A DNA stretch of 64,000 bases from the NCBI RefSeq assembly GCF_017163705.1, contig NZ_JAFIWB010000010.1, forward strand, positions 62,001-126,000, written 5' to 3'. A program made the translations under genes and the position numbers. The notes under the pieces are model-generated. The model did not search any database. It saw only the letters and a list, made by a program, of their open reading frames with translations, and was not told where the DNA came from. Positions within the stretch are counted from its first letter, which is position 1, and every line of letters starts with the position of its first letter. Below, piece by piece: positions 16,467-25,900 of the stretch. Origin of the DNA: Xanthomonas bonasiae. GTDB lineage: Bacteria > Pseudomonadota > Gammaproteobacteria > Xanthomonadales > Xanthomonadaceae.

Positions 16467-17717
16467 TCAGGAAGACCCGGCGCGCGCCTGCGCCGCCGCC
16501 CACTCCTGCGCCTGCTGCATCACCCGCAGCACGTTGCCGCCCCAGATGGCGGCGATCTGCTGCTCGCTGTAGCCCTTGCGCAACAGCCAGGCGGTGATCT
16601 TGGGCAGGTCGCCGACGTCCTCCATGCCGACCACCCCGCCGCCGCCGTCCCAGTCCATGCCGATGCCCACGTGCTCGGGGCCGATCAGCGCCAGCACGTG
16701 GTCCAGGTGCGCGAAGAAGTCGTCCAGCGTCGCCTGCCGCACCGGATATTTGGCATCCAGCGCCTTCATCTCTTCGCCGAGCTTGGGTCCATCGGCCAGT
16801 TGCAGATGCTCCCAGCCGCCATATTTGGCGATCAGTGCCTGCTCGGCCGCCTTGCGCTCGGGGCTGGCGCCATTGTCGATCAGGTAGCCGCCGTAGGAAT
16901 TCATCTGGATCACCCCGCCGTGCGCGGCCAGCACCTTCAGCCGCGCATCGTCGATGTTGCGCGGATGCGCATGCACCGCGCGCGCGCCGCTGTGCGAAAG
17001 CAGGATCGGCACCGGCGACAGCGCGATCAGCTGGTCGAACACCGCATCGGAGGCATGCGACTGGTCGATGACGATGCCCAGCTTCTGCGCCTGCTGCACC
17101 AGCGCCCGCCCGGCAGGACTCAAGCCATGCCATTCCGGTCCCTTCGGATCGGTGGCCGAATCGGCGAACTCGTTGTTGAGGAAATGCGCCGTGCTCATCA
17201 GCCGCAGGCCTTGCGCGTGGTAGAAGCGCAGCAGCGTGGGATCGGCGACCAGCGGGCTGGCGTTCTCCATGCTCAGGTACACCACGCGCTTGCCGGCGGC
17301 CTTGATCCGCGCCGCATCGGCCGGCGTGGTGGCCATGCCGAACTGCTGCGGGTGCGCCGCGAGCAGCGCGTGGATCGCCATCAGGCGCTGCAGCCCGGCG
17401 TCGCGATCGTCCAGGTGCGCCTGCGCGCTGCAGTCGCCCTGGCCGGTGTAGATCGCCCAGAAGCCACCGTCCAGCGCGCCGGCCACCATGCGCGGATAGT
17501 CCACCTGCGCCAGGCGATTGCCGGCGTGCGCGGCCATCATGTCGAAATCGCCGCGCTCGAAATTGGCCGGCGTATCCAGATGCGAATCCAGCGTCAGCAG
17601 GCGCTGCTGCAGCGCGGTGGCGCGCGCCAGTTCCGCCTTGGTGAAGTCGACGGCATGCGCCGGCAGCGCCGCGGCCAGCGCCAACGACACGGAAAGACAC
17701 AGGGCGTGCAGGTTCAT
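16467..17717 (-). CDS. Secreted membrane-dipeptidase-family metallopeptidase (M19)
   Basis: A 416-residue zinc dipeptidase of the renal-dipeptidase family (M19), which hydrolyses dipeptides, often with D-residues. A Sec signal peptide covers residues 1-22 (ending ALPAHA). Metal ligands are visible: LDSHLDTP (His-x-Asp, near 43), the bridging Glu in LSMENASP, His in IDQSHASD, His in LLSHSGARA, and Asp in GIGMDWDGG. Length and order are typical. The ATG at 17717 gives the signal peptide; the long upstream open frame is on the opposite strand of other sequence and not part of it. Likely periplasmic. Confidence 0.93.
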   Translation of the reverse strand: MNLHALCLSVSLALAAALPAHAVDFTKAELARATALQQRLLTLDSHLDTPANFERGDFDMMAAHAGNRLAQVDYPRMVAGALDGGFWAIYTGQGDCSAQAHLDDRDAGLQRLMAIHALLAAHPQQFGMATTPADAARIKAAGKRVVYLSMENASPLVADPTLLRFYHAQGLRLMSTAHFLNNEFADSATDPKGPEWHGLSPAGRALVQQAQKLGIVIDQSHASDAVFDQLIALSPVPILLSHSGARAVHAHPRNIDDARLKVLAAHGGVIQMNSYGGYLIDNGASPERKAAEQALIAKYGGWEHLQLADGPKLGEEMKALDAKYPVRQATLDDFFAHLDHVLALIGPEHVGIGMDWDGGGGVVGMEDVGDLPKITAWLLRKGYSEQQIAAIWGGNVLRVMQQAQEWAAAQARAGSS

Positions 17718-17865
17718 GCGCAGGAACTCTCGAACGGGGCGACGATTCGATGATAGCCATGCCACGCCTGCCGGGTTGCCCCGCGACGGGTAGGTGAGTG
17801 CATCCGGGTGGCACGCAAGGTCGCCCTGCACGATCGAACCTGCCGCGCGGCGCGGCGGCGCCGGC

Positions 17866-18366
17866 TCAGCCAGGCGCAGGCGACGCGCAGGCTTCGGCGC
17901 AGGCCGCGCCCGCCGCCACCAACGCATCGACCACCTCGCCCAGGGTCCACGTCGCCGTGCCTTCCCAGAAGGACGCCGGCAGTGCGATCCCGAGCTGCGT
18001 CTGGATCTCGCCGATCGCATCCTCCACGTCGGCGCCGGTGTCGAGCATCTCGAAGCGCGGTCCGCCGCAGACGACGCCGAACACGTCGTCGGGCAGGAAA
18101 CACGGACCGGGCCAGCGTAGCCGCCGCGCCAGGATCGCTCCGATTGCGCTTGCCGCCCGCTGCCGCGTGCCGCCACCCCACAGTTCCATGAGATCGACGC
18201 TGCGCGCCTTCTGCTGCGCCGACAATCGACCGAAGAACGACAGATCCGGGCCGAGCCATCTGACGCCGATGAAGAATCGTTCGCGCCTGCCGGTCGGCGG
18301 ATAGCCGGGCGGGTAGCGCAGCGGCGACGCCGGGTCCGGGCAAGCGGTTGCTGCTGGTCTGTGCAC
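17866..18366 (-). CDS. Hypothetical protein
   Basis: A 166-residue protein of unrecognised family. The first 30 residues are Pro-rich and may be an over-extension of the start. The core begins RRERFFIGVRWLGPDLSFFG and continues with LPDDVFGVVCGGPRFEMLDTGAD and a C-terminal helix TLGEVVDALVAAGAAC. Codon usage matches neighbours. No signal peptide, membrane helix or catalytic motif is evident. It is transcribed in the same direction as the dipeptidase, 148 bases upstream of it. Confidence 0.6.
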   Translation of the reverse strand: MHRPAATACPDPASPLRYPPGYPPTGRRERFFIGVRWLGPDLSFFGRLSAQQKARSVDLMELWGGGTRQRAASAIGAILARRLRWPGPCFLPDDVFGVVCGGPRFEMLDTGADVEDAIGEIQTQLGIALPASFWEGTATWTLGEVVDALVAAGAACAEACASPAPG

Positions 18367-18482
18367 GACGACCTCCCCCTCGATCCGCGGCGAGGCCGCG
18401 CCGCACTATGCCACCGACCGGGCGTCCGCTGGCACGGCAAGCGGCACGCGCCGCGGCACGCCGCGAGCGGCGGCACGCATCA

Positions 18483-20006
18483 TCATGCCGACACCGGCGC
18501 CGCGGTTGCAGCGCGTCCCGCCCACACCTCCGGCCCGGCCTGGCAATAGCGCGCGATGAAGTCCTGCTGCGACGGCATCTGCGCCACCGCGCGGTCGATG
18601 GGCTGGCGGATCGTGTCGAGGAACTGCTGCAGCTGCTGGTCCGGCAACGCGCGCGCCAGCAGGTGGTGCTGCGCCGGCACGATGCCCTGGCCGAGCAGCA
18701 CGTGGATCCACGAATCCACCCGGAACAGTTCGTCGCTGCCCTGCCAGGCGTGCGCGCGCTCGCGCCAGGCGCGCAGCCGCTGCTGCAGCGAGTCGGGCAA
18801 TGTCATCTCGCGGCAGGCCCGCCACATCGGTTCGTCGCGCTGGTTGGCGTGGTAGTGCAGGATGATGAAATCGCGCACGTGTTCCATCTCGGCGCGACTG
18901 ACGTCGTTGTAGATGTCCGCCATCGACGGGGCGATGCCGTCGGTGGGGAACAGCGTGAGCAGCCGCATCACCGCGGCGATGGTCAGGTGGATGCTGGTGG
19001 ATTCCAGCGGTTCGATGAAGCCGCTGGCCAGGCCCAGCGCGACCACGTTCTTGTTCCAGGCCTTGAGCCGGCGGCCGGTGCGGAACGGCACCAGCCACGG
19101 CTCCTTGATCGGCGGCGCGGCGGCGTCGTGCAACAGCTTGGCGCGCGCTTCGTCGTCGGACAGGTGCGCGCTGGAGAACACCAGCCCGCAGCCGACGCGA
19201 TGCTGCAACGGGATATGCCAGCGCCAGCCGGCGGCATGGGCGATGGCGCGGGTGTACGGCACCGGCGCCGTCACCGCCTCGGTCTGCACCGCCACCGCGC
19301 GATCGCACGGCAGCCACTGCTTCCAGTCTTCGTAGCCGGTGTGCAGGGTCTGCTCGATCAGCAGGCCGCGGAAGCCGGTGCAGTCGATGAACAGGTCGCC
19401 TTCGATCAGCGTGCCGTCTTCCAGCAGCAGCGCCTCGACGAAGCCGCTCTCGGCGTGCTGCCGCACCTGCTGGATCTTGCCCTCCACGCGCTTGAGGCCG
19501 TGGCGCTCGGCGTGGCGGCGCAGCAGGCGCGCGTACAGCCCGGCATCGAGGTGGTAGGCGTAGTTGACCGGCGGCGACTGTTGCAGCGCGAAGCGGTCCA
19601 CGCGCGAGGCCACGGTTTCCAGGCAGTAGTCGCCCAGGTCGGAGACCATCCCGCGCCGCTGCGCCTCCAGCCAGAAATGGTGGAACGCGCAGACCAGGGT
19701 GCTTTGCCCGGTGAGGCCGAACGGGTGGATGTAGCGCTCGCCGTGCCGTGGCCAGTTCTCGAAGGAAATGGAGAGCTTGAAGGTGCCCGCCACGCTGCGC
19801 AGGAACTCCTGCTCGTCGATCTGCAGGAAACGGTGGAAGCTGCGGATCGGCGGCACCGTGGATTCGCCGACGCCGACCGTGCCGATCTGCTCGGACTCGA
19901 TCAGGGTGATGTCCAGCAGCTCGCGGAACTGGTGCGCCAGCGCGCAGGCCGCGATCCAGCCCGCCGTGCCGCCGCCCGCGATCACCACCTTGCGTATCTG
20001 GGCCAT
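18483..20006 (-). CDS. Flavin-dependent tryptophan halogenase-family protein
   Basis: A 507-residue member of the tryptophan 7-halogenase family (PrnA-like), which uses FADH2, O2 and halide to make hypohalous acid. The FAD-binding GGGTAGW lies at residues 11-17. A Lys in GTFKLSISFENW near residue 80 matches the catalytic Lys of PrnA. The halogenase motif WRWHIP is near residue 264, and the Glu of GFIEPLEST near residue 340 is present. All key residues appear intact. Homologues clustered with TonB receptors and SapC in Xanthomonas and Caulobacter have no proven halogenation substrate. It is last gene of the leftward TonB-SapC-cupin cluster, 71 bases after the cupin gene. Confidence 0.92.
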   Translation of the reverse strand: MAQIRKVVIAGGGTAGWIAACALAHQFRELLDITLIESEQIGTVGVGESTVPPIRSFHRFLQIDEQEFLRSVAGTFKLSISFENWPRHGERYIHPFGLTGQSTLVCAFHHFWLEAQRRGMVSDLGDYCLETVASRVDRFALQQSPPVNYAYHLDAGLYARLLRRHAERHGLKRVEGKIQQVRQHAESGFVEALLLEDGTLIEGDLFIDCTGFRGLLIEQTLHTGYEDWKQWLPCDRAVAVQTEAVTAPVPYTRAIAHAAGWRWHIPLQHRVGCGLVFSSAHLSDDEARAKLLHDAAAPPIKEPWLVPFRTGRRLKAWNKNVVALGLASGFIEPLESTSIHLTIAAVMRLLTLFPTDGIAPSMADIYNDVSRAEMEHVRDFIILHYHANQRDEPMWRACREMTLPDSLQQRLRAWRERAHAWQGSDELFRVDSWIHVLLGQGIVPAQHHLLARALPDQQLQQFLDTIRQPIDRAVAQMPSQQDFIARYCQAGPEVWAGRAATAAPVSA

Positions 20007-20077
20007 TGCGTCGTCTCTCCTGCAGTGATGAATGGTGGCGCGCGCGGCGGCGCGCGGCCCTGGATGGGGGTCCGTGG

Positions 20078-21097
20078 TCAGCGGTTGAGCTTGGCCAGCA
20101 GCATCGCGCGCAGCTGCCGCGCCTGGGTGTCGTCGATCGGGCCGAGCAGCTGCCGCGCCGGCGCCGGCAGGTGCGCGCCGGCGCGCTCGGCCGGGCCGAA
20201 CACGTAGTAGTCGAAGATCTCCCGCCACGCCGCCTTCTCCGCCTCGGGCCGGTCGCGGATCGCCCACAGCGCGTGATACAGCGCCTGCATCGGCGCCGGC
20301 AGATGGGCCGGCGCGCTGCTCCACCAGTAGTTGACCAGCACGTTGAACGGCTCCAGCCCTTCCACGTGATGCCACCACAGGCTGGGCAGGAACAGCGCAT
20401 CGCCCGGTTCCAGCACCGCGCTGCGGCCGTGCGCCAGCGCGTCGCGAAAGCGCGGGTAGCGCGCGACATCGGGCGCGGCGAAATCCACCACGCTGATCGC
20501 CTGCCCGCCCGGGGTCGGCTCCAGCGGGCCGGGATAGAGATTGCCGATCTGCTCCGGCGGGAACACGGTGAAGCGGCGCCGGCCGACCGCGCAGCAGGCC
20601 AGGTTGTTCGGCGCGTCGTAGTGGCAGGACGCGGTGATGCGGTTGCCGATCCAGATGCTCGGCCGCACCTGCATGCCATGCGCGGCGAAGTCCACATCGT
20701 TGCCGTCGCGGAATCCCGGCAGGCTGTCGTCCACCGGCAGCGAGGCCAGGTAGTAGGCCGGCGGCCGCGGATCGTCCAGGTGCGCGGCGATCGCCTCCAG
20801 CAGGCCGTGCAGGTCGCTGCGCCGCACTTCGAAGTTCAACGCGGTGAAGTCGTCGTTGTAGAACGGCCGGCCGGCGATCTCCGGCGCGCCGTAGGAGTAC
20901 TGCAGCGCGCGGCCGTTGCTGTGCCCGCGCAACAGGTCCATGGCCTCGCGCGTGCCGCGCAGGCCGGCCTGGACCAGCGCCCAGTCGCGCGCCACGCCAC
21001 GCAACACCACCGGTTCGCCGGCGGCGAGCAGGTCGGCCAGCGGCACTGCGCCGGCCCGGCAATCGCTGCGCTCGGCAATCGCCGCCAACGCGTCCAC
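20078..21097 (-). CDS. JmjC-like cupin (cupin_8) family protein
   Basis: A 339-residue protein of the cupin_8/JmjC-like family of Fe(II)/2-oxoglutarate-dependent hydroxylases. The iron triad is visible: His-x-Asp in ITASCHYDAPNNLACC near residue 165, and distal His in LPSLWWHHVEGLEP near residue 240. The N-terminal part has VPLADLLAAGEPVVLRGVARDW, typical of the fold. The proposed GTG start lies five bases after the sapC stop codon, so coupling is likely. A hydroxylase on a protein or small molecule handled by the cluster is plausible; the substrate is unknown. Confidence 0.85.
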   Translation of the reverse strand: MDALAAIAERSDCRAGAVPLADLLAAGEPVVLRGVARDWALVQAGLRGTREAMDLLRGHSNGRALQYSYGAPEIAGRPFYNDDFTALNFEVRRSDLHGLLEAIAAHLDDPRPPAYYLASLPVDDSLPGFRDGNDVDFAAHGMQVRPSIWIGNRITASCHYDAPNNLACCAVGRRRFTVFPPEQIGNLYPGPLEPTPGGQAISVVDFAAPDVARYPRFRDALAHGRSAVLEPGDALFLPSLWWHHVEGLEPFNVLVNYWWSSAPAHLPAPMQALYHALWAIRDRPEAEKAAWREIFDYYVFGPAERAGAHLPAPARQLLGPIDDTQARQLRAMLLAKLNR

Positions 21098-21102
21098 GCC
21101 GC

Positions 21103-21867
21103 TCAGGCGGCCTGCCCGGAGGCGACCGCGTCCACGCCGACGTGCTGCAGGCGGCGCTGCTTCTCGGCCATCAGCCGGCGCATGTTGTGCAGCGACGCCA
21201 GCAGCAGATAGACCCCTTCCAGATACCCGGCGCGGTGCAGCCCATGCAGCGACGCCGCATCCAGCGCCGCCAGCCGTTCGCGGTCGATGCCGTACAGCCC
21301 GGCCAGATGCACGTTGTGTTCCTGCCCGAGCTGCACGTCGATGCGCAGCGGCTGGATCAGGCCCAGCGCATCGAAGGCGGCGAACATGGCGTCGCCGCCT
21401 TCCACGCCGTCGCGGATGCCGCGCAGCACGGTGATGATGTGCTCCAGATACGGGCTGTTGCCGCCTTGCGGCAGGAACACCCGTTCGCCTTCGTCGAAAC
21501 TCACCCGGGGGTGGTCCAGATCGACGTGGATCACCGGTTCGCGGCGCAGCACGCCGTCCTCGTGCTGTTCCTGGAATCCGATCAGGAACGGTCCCTTGGC
21601 GACGATGCCCGGCAGGTACGCCGCATTCCAGTGCGCGTCCTGCAGGAACAGGTTTTCCTGCTGCTCGAAGCCCAGCAGCGCCACCGACTGGAAACCGCCG
21701 CCGTCCGGGTCCTTGCGCAGCAGGATCGGATACTCGCGCTGCAACTCGGCGTATTCGGTCGGGAACGCCTGGACCACGCCGGTGGCGTCGCCGAACTCCG
21801 GGCCGAAGCGCAGGATCACGCGCAGGTCCTGGTGGGCCACGTTGTTGAGCAATTCGTATCGGGCCAT
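21103..21867 (-). CDS. SapC-family protein
   Basis: A 254-residue protein of the SapC family (PF07277 type, named for a Campylobacter S-layer-associated gene). Conserved blocks are visible: VVQAFPTEYAELQREYPILL near residue 30, NLFLQDAHWNAAYLP near residue 70, and FDALGLIQPLRIDVQLG near residue 170. No signal peptide is present. It has GGAG six bases before ATG. SapC proteins next to tryptophan halogenases and TonB receptors are common in Xanthomonadales and Caulobacterales, but their biochemistry is unknown. It lies between the receptor gene (137 bases upstream) and the cupin. Confidence 0.88.
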   Translation of the reverse strand: MARYELLNNVAHQDLRVILRFGPEFGDATGVVQAFPTEYAELQREYPILLRKDPDGGGFQSVALLGFEQQENLFLQDAHWNAAYLPGIVAKGPFLIGFQEQHEDGVLRREPVIHVDLDHPRVSFDEGERVFLPQGGNSPYLEHIITVLRGIRDGVEGGDAMFAAFDALGLIQPLRIDVQLGQEHNVHLAGLYGIDRERLAALDAASLHGLHRAGYLEGVYLLLASLHNMRRLMAEKQRRLQHVGVDAVASGQAA

Positions 21868-22004
21868 CTGGACTCCGGCGGATCGGTGGCGGAACTGGGT
21901 GGGGCGCCACGCGACCATTGCAGCAAAGCGCCGCGCCCGCAAGACGCGCTGCGGCGTGGGCGCCGTTGCCGCACGCGGCCATCGCCGCGCGCGGCTTGCC
22001 GGGC

Positions 22005-25000
22005 TCAGAAGTTGTAGCGCACGCCCAGGGTATAGCGCGGGCTCTGGTCCAGCACCTTGATCACCTGCTTCTCCGAGCGGCCGTGCCAGCGCACGTCCTC
22101 GCTGGTGATGTTGATCGCCTCGAAGCCGATCGACAGGTTGTCGGTGATCGCGTAGCTGACGCTCAGGTCCAACTGCTGGTAAGGCTCGACGTAGTACGGG
22201 TTGCGGTTGGAGCCGTTCTGGTTGGCCGCGATCAGGTACTCGTCGCGCCAGTTCCAGGCCAGGCGCGCGCTCCAGCCGTACTTCTCGTACATCAGCATGA
22301 CGTTGGCGGTGTCGCTGAGGCCGAGCAGCGCGAACTGGTCGCGGTCCAGCACCGTGTTGTCGAAGCCGACGTCGCCCTTGACCAGGGTGTAGTTGGCGTA
22401 GACGCCGAAGCCGGTGTCGCCGAGGAAGTACTGCCCGCCCAGTTCCCAGCCGTGGATCTTGGCCTTGTTCTGGTTGACCGGGCGCGACACGTCGAATTCG
22501 TACAGCGGATCGTCCGCCTCGCCGACCAGGTCGTAGGCGTTCTCCAGCGCCAGGGTCTGCGCCGAGCTGCCGTTGTAGGCGCCCAGTCCACCGGTGGCCG
22601 CGGCGTTGCGCAGCAGCGCCATCGCCGAGAACAGCGAGGTGTCGTTGGCCGAGCAGGCCGCCGCCACGTCGTTGCCGGCGGCGCCGACCTGCGCGGCGCA
22701 GGCACCGCTCTGCAGGAAGGCCAGCGCCGCCTGCGCATCCGGCCCGGAGGTGGGGTCGCGCAGGCCGTACATGGTTTCGCGGGTGACGCTGGTGCCGATG
22801 AAGTTGGACACGCGCTTGTCCCAGAACGTCAGCGACACGTAGCTGGCGTCGGCGAAGTACCACTCCAGCGCCAGGTCCAGGTTGTTGGATTCCAGCGGGT
22901 CCAGGCTGGGGTTCTCGGTGCTGCCGGACGCGCGCGTGGAGGGGTTGATCAGGATCGAGCCGCCCGGCGTGCCCGGGGTCGAGCCGACCACCAGGTTGTT
23001 GTACGGCGCACGCGCGATGCTCTGCCCGAACGAAGCGCGGGCTTTCAGCGTGTCGGTGAGGTTGATGCTGAAGTCCAGGTTCGGCAGCACGTAGCTGTAG
23101 CTGTGCTTCTCGCTGAACAGCTGCACCTCGTCGGAGCGCAGCAGCTGGAAGTCGTTGTTGGCCTGCCATTCCAGCGCGACCGGGGTGGCCACCTCCGAGG
23201 AGGAGATCACGTCGGTCTTCTCGTAGCGCACGCCGATGCGGGTATTGGTGGTCATGCCGCCGAGCTCGCCGTCGAACTCCAGCTGCATGTAGGCGGCGCG
23301 GGTCTTCTCCTCGACCTGGTTGTCGGAACTGAACTGCGGGTTGTAGCGCGTGGTCGCGCCATAGGCGTTGCCCGCCCACAACGCCAGCTGGTCGGCGTTG
23401 CCGCGCCAGGCGCCCGGCGCGGCGCCGTTGGCGTTGAAGTCCTCGAACAGGCCGGTGATGCCGACCGGCTGCAGCAGCGCCAGCATGCCCGGCTCGTTGC
23501 CGGCATTGGCCACGCCCCAGTCGCCCAGCGTCGAATAGGTGTCGCTGATGCGCCGGTTCATCGTGGTCTTGGCGCTGTTGACGCCGAACTGGAAGCGGCC
23601 GTTGTCGAAGTCGAACTGGCCGTCGACGCGCCCTTCCTTCACCTCCGTCACCTGGCTCTGGTAGTAGATGCGCAGCACCTGCGAACCGAGTTCGGCCGGG
23701 GAGAAATCCTGGTTGACCAGGCCGTTGGTGCCGGCGATGGAATCGGCCGCGGTCGGGTACCAGGTGCGCGCGCCGATCGGCAGGCCGTTGTTGAACCACA
23801 GCTCCTGCGCCCACTGTCCGCCGCACTGGGTGCCGGCGGTGCAGTTATTGGTGCCGGCCAGGCTGAAATAGGTGGCGCTGCCGCCGGTGACCGGATCGTT
23901 GGGCAGGCTCTGGGTCTTGGAGTTGTGCGCATCGAAGGTCAGGCGCAGGCGGTCGGTGGCCTGCCAGTCGGCATTGAAGCCCAGCGAGCCGAGCTTGTAC
24001 TTCTGCATGCTGCGCTGCTGCTCCATGCCGAAGTCCTTGGCGCCGTTGGGCACGTCGCGCAGGTACACCGGCGTGGCCACCGCCTGCCCGGTGTCGAACA
24101 CCAGGTCGGTGAAGCTGTTGGCGCGCTGCAGCCAGATGCCCTGCTCGCCACGATTCTCGGTGATCTCGTTGCTCGAGTAGGTGTAGTCCAGGGTCAGGGT
24201 CAGGCTGTCGGTCGGCGCGAACTGCACCACCGCCTGCCCATTGAGCCGCTCGCGCTCGAAGTCGGAGAAGGCGTAGCGCAGGTCGTTGGGCATGCCGTAG
24301 AGCTGGCCGATCGCCGGCGCGTTCTGCACGTTGGCGTCCGGGCGCAGCGCCGGATCGGTGCCGGTCCAGGGCTGGATGTTCCAGGCGTTCTCGGTCGCCT
24401 GCACCGATCCGCCGCGGCGCTTCTGGTAGCTGCCGCTCAGGCCGATGCCCCAGGTCTTGTCCGGGTTGGTGTAGCTGAAGATGCCGGACACTTCCGGCGT
24501 GACCTTGTTGTCGAACGGCTGCGAGTCGTCGTACGCGGCCTTGGCGCCGGCGCTGGCGACCAGGCCTTTGTGGTTGAACGGGCGGTCGGTGAGGATGTTG
24601 ATGGTGGCGCCGATGCCGCCGCTGGGCGCATTGGCGCGGCTGGTCTTGTACACCTCGATGCCGGTGATCGCCTCGGAGGCGAGCTGGGCGAAGTTGAAGG
24701 CGCGGGTGCCGCCGTCCACGCCGCCGCTGGGCACCGCGCCCGGCGCGCCGAACGCGTCGGCACCGGGGATCACCCGGCCGTTGAGGGTGACCGCATTGAA
24801 CTGCGGACCGAAGCCGCGCGCGGTGACCTGCGCGCCTTCGCCGTCGCGGCGCTCGATCGAGATGCCGGTGATGCGCTGCAGCGACTCGGCCAGGTTGGTG
24901 TCGGGAAACTTGCCGATGTCCTCGGCGCTGATCGCATCGACCACGCCGGCGTTGTCGCGCTTGATCCCCATCGACTGGTTGAGGCTGTTGCGGATGCCGG

Positions 25001-25172
25001 TGACGCTGACCGTGTCCAGCGTGGTCGCGTCAGGAGAGGACTGCTGCTGGCTGGTCTGGGTCTGCGCCTGGGTCTGCGGCGCCTGCTGGGCGAACGCCGG
25101 ATTGATCACCAGCACCCCGCCGACGAAGGTGAACATGGCCTTGGAGCGGAACTTCTTCAACTGCTGACGCAT
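22005..25172 (-). CDS. TonB-dependent receptor, Xanthomonas/Caulobacter class
   Basis: A 1055-residue outer-membrane receptor. The signal peptide covers residues 1-28 (INPAFA), followed by a Gln/Thr-rich linker. A TonB-box-like TLDTVSVTG is near residue 52, then the plug with AEDIGKFPDTNLAESLQRI and ITGISIERRDGEGAQVTARG. The beta barrel ends in YTLGVRYNF with terminal Phe. The AISAEDIGKFPD motif marks the TonB-Xanth-Caul class, often induced by plant carbohydrates. AGGA lies seven bases before ATG. It is first gene of the leftward cluster with SapC, cupin and halogenase. A LacI-type operator 320 bases upstream suggests sugar control. Confidence 0.95.
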   Translation of the reverse strand: MRQQLKKFRSKAMFTFVGGVLVINPAFAQQAPQTQAQTQTSQQQSSPDATTLDTVSVTGIRNSLNQSMGIKRDNAGVVDAISAEDIGKFPDTNLAESLQRITGISIERRDGEGAQVTARGFGPQFNAVTLNGRVIPGADAFGAPGAVPSGGVDGGTRAFNFAQLASEAITGIEVYKTSRANAPSGGIGATINILTDRPFNHKGLVASAGAKAAYDDSQPFDNKVTPEVSGIFSYTNPDKTWGIGLSGSYQKRRGGSVQATENAWNIQPWTGTDPALRPDANVQNAPAIGQLYGMPNDLRYAFSDFERERLNGQAVVQFAPTDSLTLTLDYTYSSNEITENRGEQGIWLQRANSFTDLVFDTGQAVATPVYLRDVPNGAKDFGMEQQRSMQKYKLGSLGFNADWQATDRLRLTFDAHNSKTQSLPNDPVTGGSATYFSLAGTNNCTAGTQCGGQWAQELWFNNGLPIGARTWYPTAADSIAGTNGLVNQDFSPAELGSQVLRIYYQSQVTEVKEGRVDGQFDFDNGRFQFGVNSAKTTMNRRISDTYSTLGDWGVANAGNEPGMLALLQPVGITGLFEDFNANGAAPGAWRGNADQLALWAGNAYGATTRYNPQFSSDNQVEEKTRAAYMQLEFDGELGGMTTNTRIGVRYEKTDVISSSEVATPVALEWQANNDFQLLRSDEVQLFSEKHSYSYVLPNLDFSINLTDTLKARASFGQSIARAPYNNLVVGSTPGTPGGSILINPSTRASGSTENPSLDPLESNNLDLALEWYFADASYVSLTFWDKRVSNFIGTSVTRETMYGLRDPTSGPDAQAALAFLQSGACAAQVGAAGNDVAAACSANDTSLFSAMALLRNAAATGGLGAYNGSSAQTLALENAYDLVGEADDPLYEFDVSRPVNQNKAKIHGWELGGQYFLGDTGFGVYANYTLVKGDVGFDNTVLDRDQFALLGLSDTANVMLMYEKYGWSARLAWNWRDEYLIAANQNGSNRNPYYVEPYQQLDLSVSYAITDNLSIGFEAINITSEDVRWHGRSEKQVIKVLDQSPRYTLGVRYNF

Positions 25173-25491
25173 CAGAATGTCCTCGGTGCTGGAGTCGGAC
25201 GGGCAACGCCGTCTGCGGCGTACGACGCGGCGCATGCCTACGTCGAAGCGGTCCCTGGTACGTGACACGCATCGCTGCATGCCTGCATGTGATCCCCTAC
25301 GTCTCGATCGATGGATGGATCGCGCCTTCCCCCGAAGGGCGCCGGGCGCCATCGCTGCCCGTTGCAACCCGGACGCTGACCAAGCCGCCCGCTACAGCGA
25401 ATGCCGATATGCAAACCCGAATCGAAATCCGTGCGGCGCTGCCGCCGCGGCGAGTGAGGCGACGGCACCAGATCCCGGCACCTGGCCGAGA

Positions 25492-25548
25492 GTGATAGCG
25501 CTATCACCCGACGGCGCAAACCTAATCCCGCGTGCCGGCGTTTGTCAC
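25492..25548 (-). promoter_or_regulatory. Candidate promoter and LacI-type operator of the TonB-SapC-halogenase cluster
   Basis: A perfect 16-bp palindrome with central CG, GTGATAGCGCTATCAC (25492-25507), of the kind bound by LacI-family regulators. Upstream of it on the minus strand are GTGACA (25548-25543) and TAGGTT (25524-25519) with 18-base spacing, a plausible sigma-70 promoter. The palindrome would cover about +5 to +20, suited to repression. The 728-base gap 25173-25900 holds this and one further LacI-like site; no gene is supported in it. Confidence 0.5.
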
Positions 25549-25603
25549 CGTGCGGCGCAACAAAGCTACGTTATGCCTACATCCGCTGGGATGCAGACCA
25601 CGA

Positions 25604-25617
25604 TGTAAGCGTTATCA
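25604..25617. promoter_or_regulatory. Second LacI-like half-matched site
   Basis: TGTAAGCGTTATCA fits the loose LacI-family pattern TGNNANCGNTNNCA. It lies 97 bases upstream of the perfect palindrome at 25492, close enough for a looping partner. Symmetry is weak, so it may be chance. Confidence 0.3.
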
Positions 25618-25900
25618 GTGCCGACGTTGCGCAATTCGCGCGGTATGCGATCGACGAACGTCGTTGCCGTTGCGCACGTCGCCGCGCGCCGCAGGCGCGT
25701 TGCCGGGTGGGCAATGGCGTGATGCGTGCGATGCAGCGCGGTACGCGCTGTGGCGTGAAGGCGTGGCCGACTCGGCACACGTAGCCGTGCGGGCGCTGAT
25801 CAGCCCGCAGCAGTGCCAGCGGTGTGTCGGCAACCCGCCCGGCGTGTCCGTGGTAACGCGATCTCGCGGCGCGCGGCGAACGCCGGCGCGCCGCGGCGGC

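Noticed and set aside
16467-18476. N-terminal extension of the dipeptidase to 669 residues
   Set aside because: The signal peptide and family start are at 17717; the extension is antisense-like Arg/Ser-rich sequence overlapping another gene.
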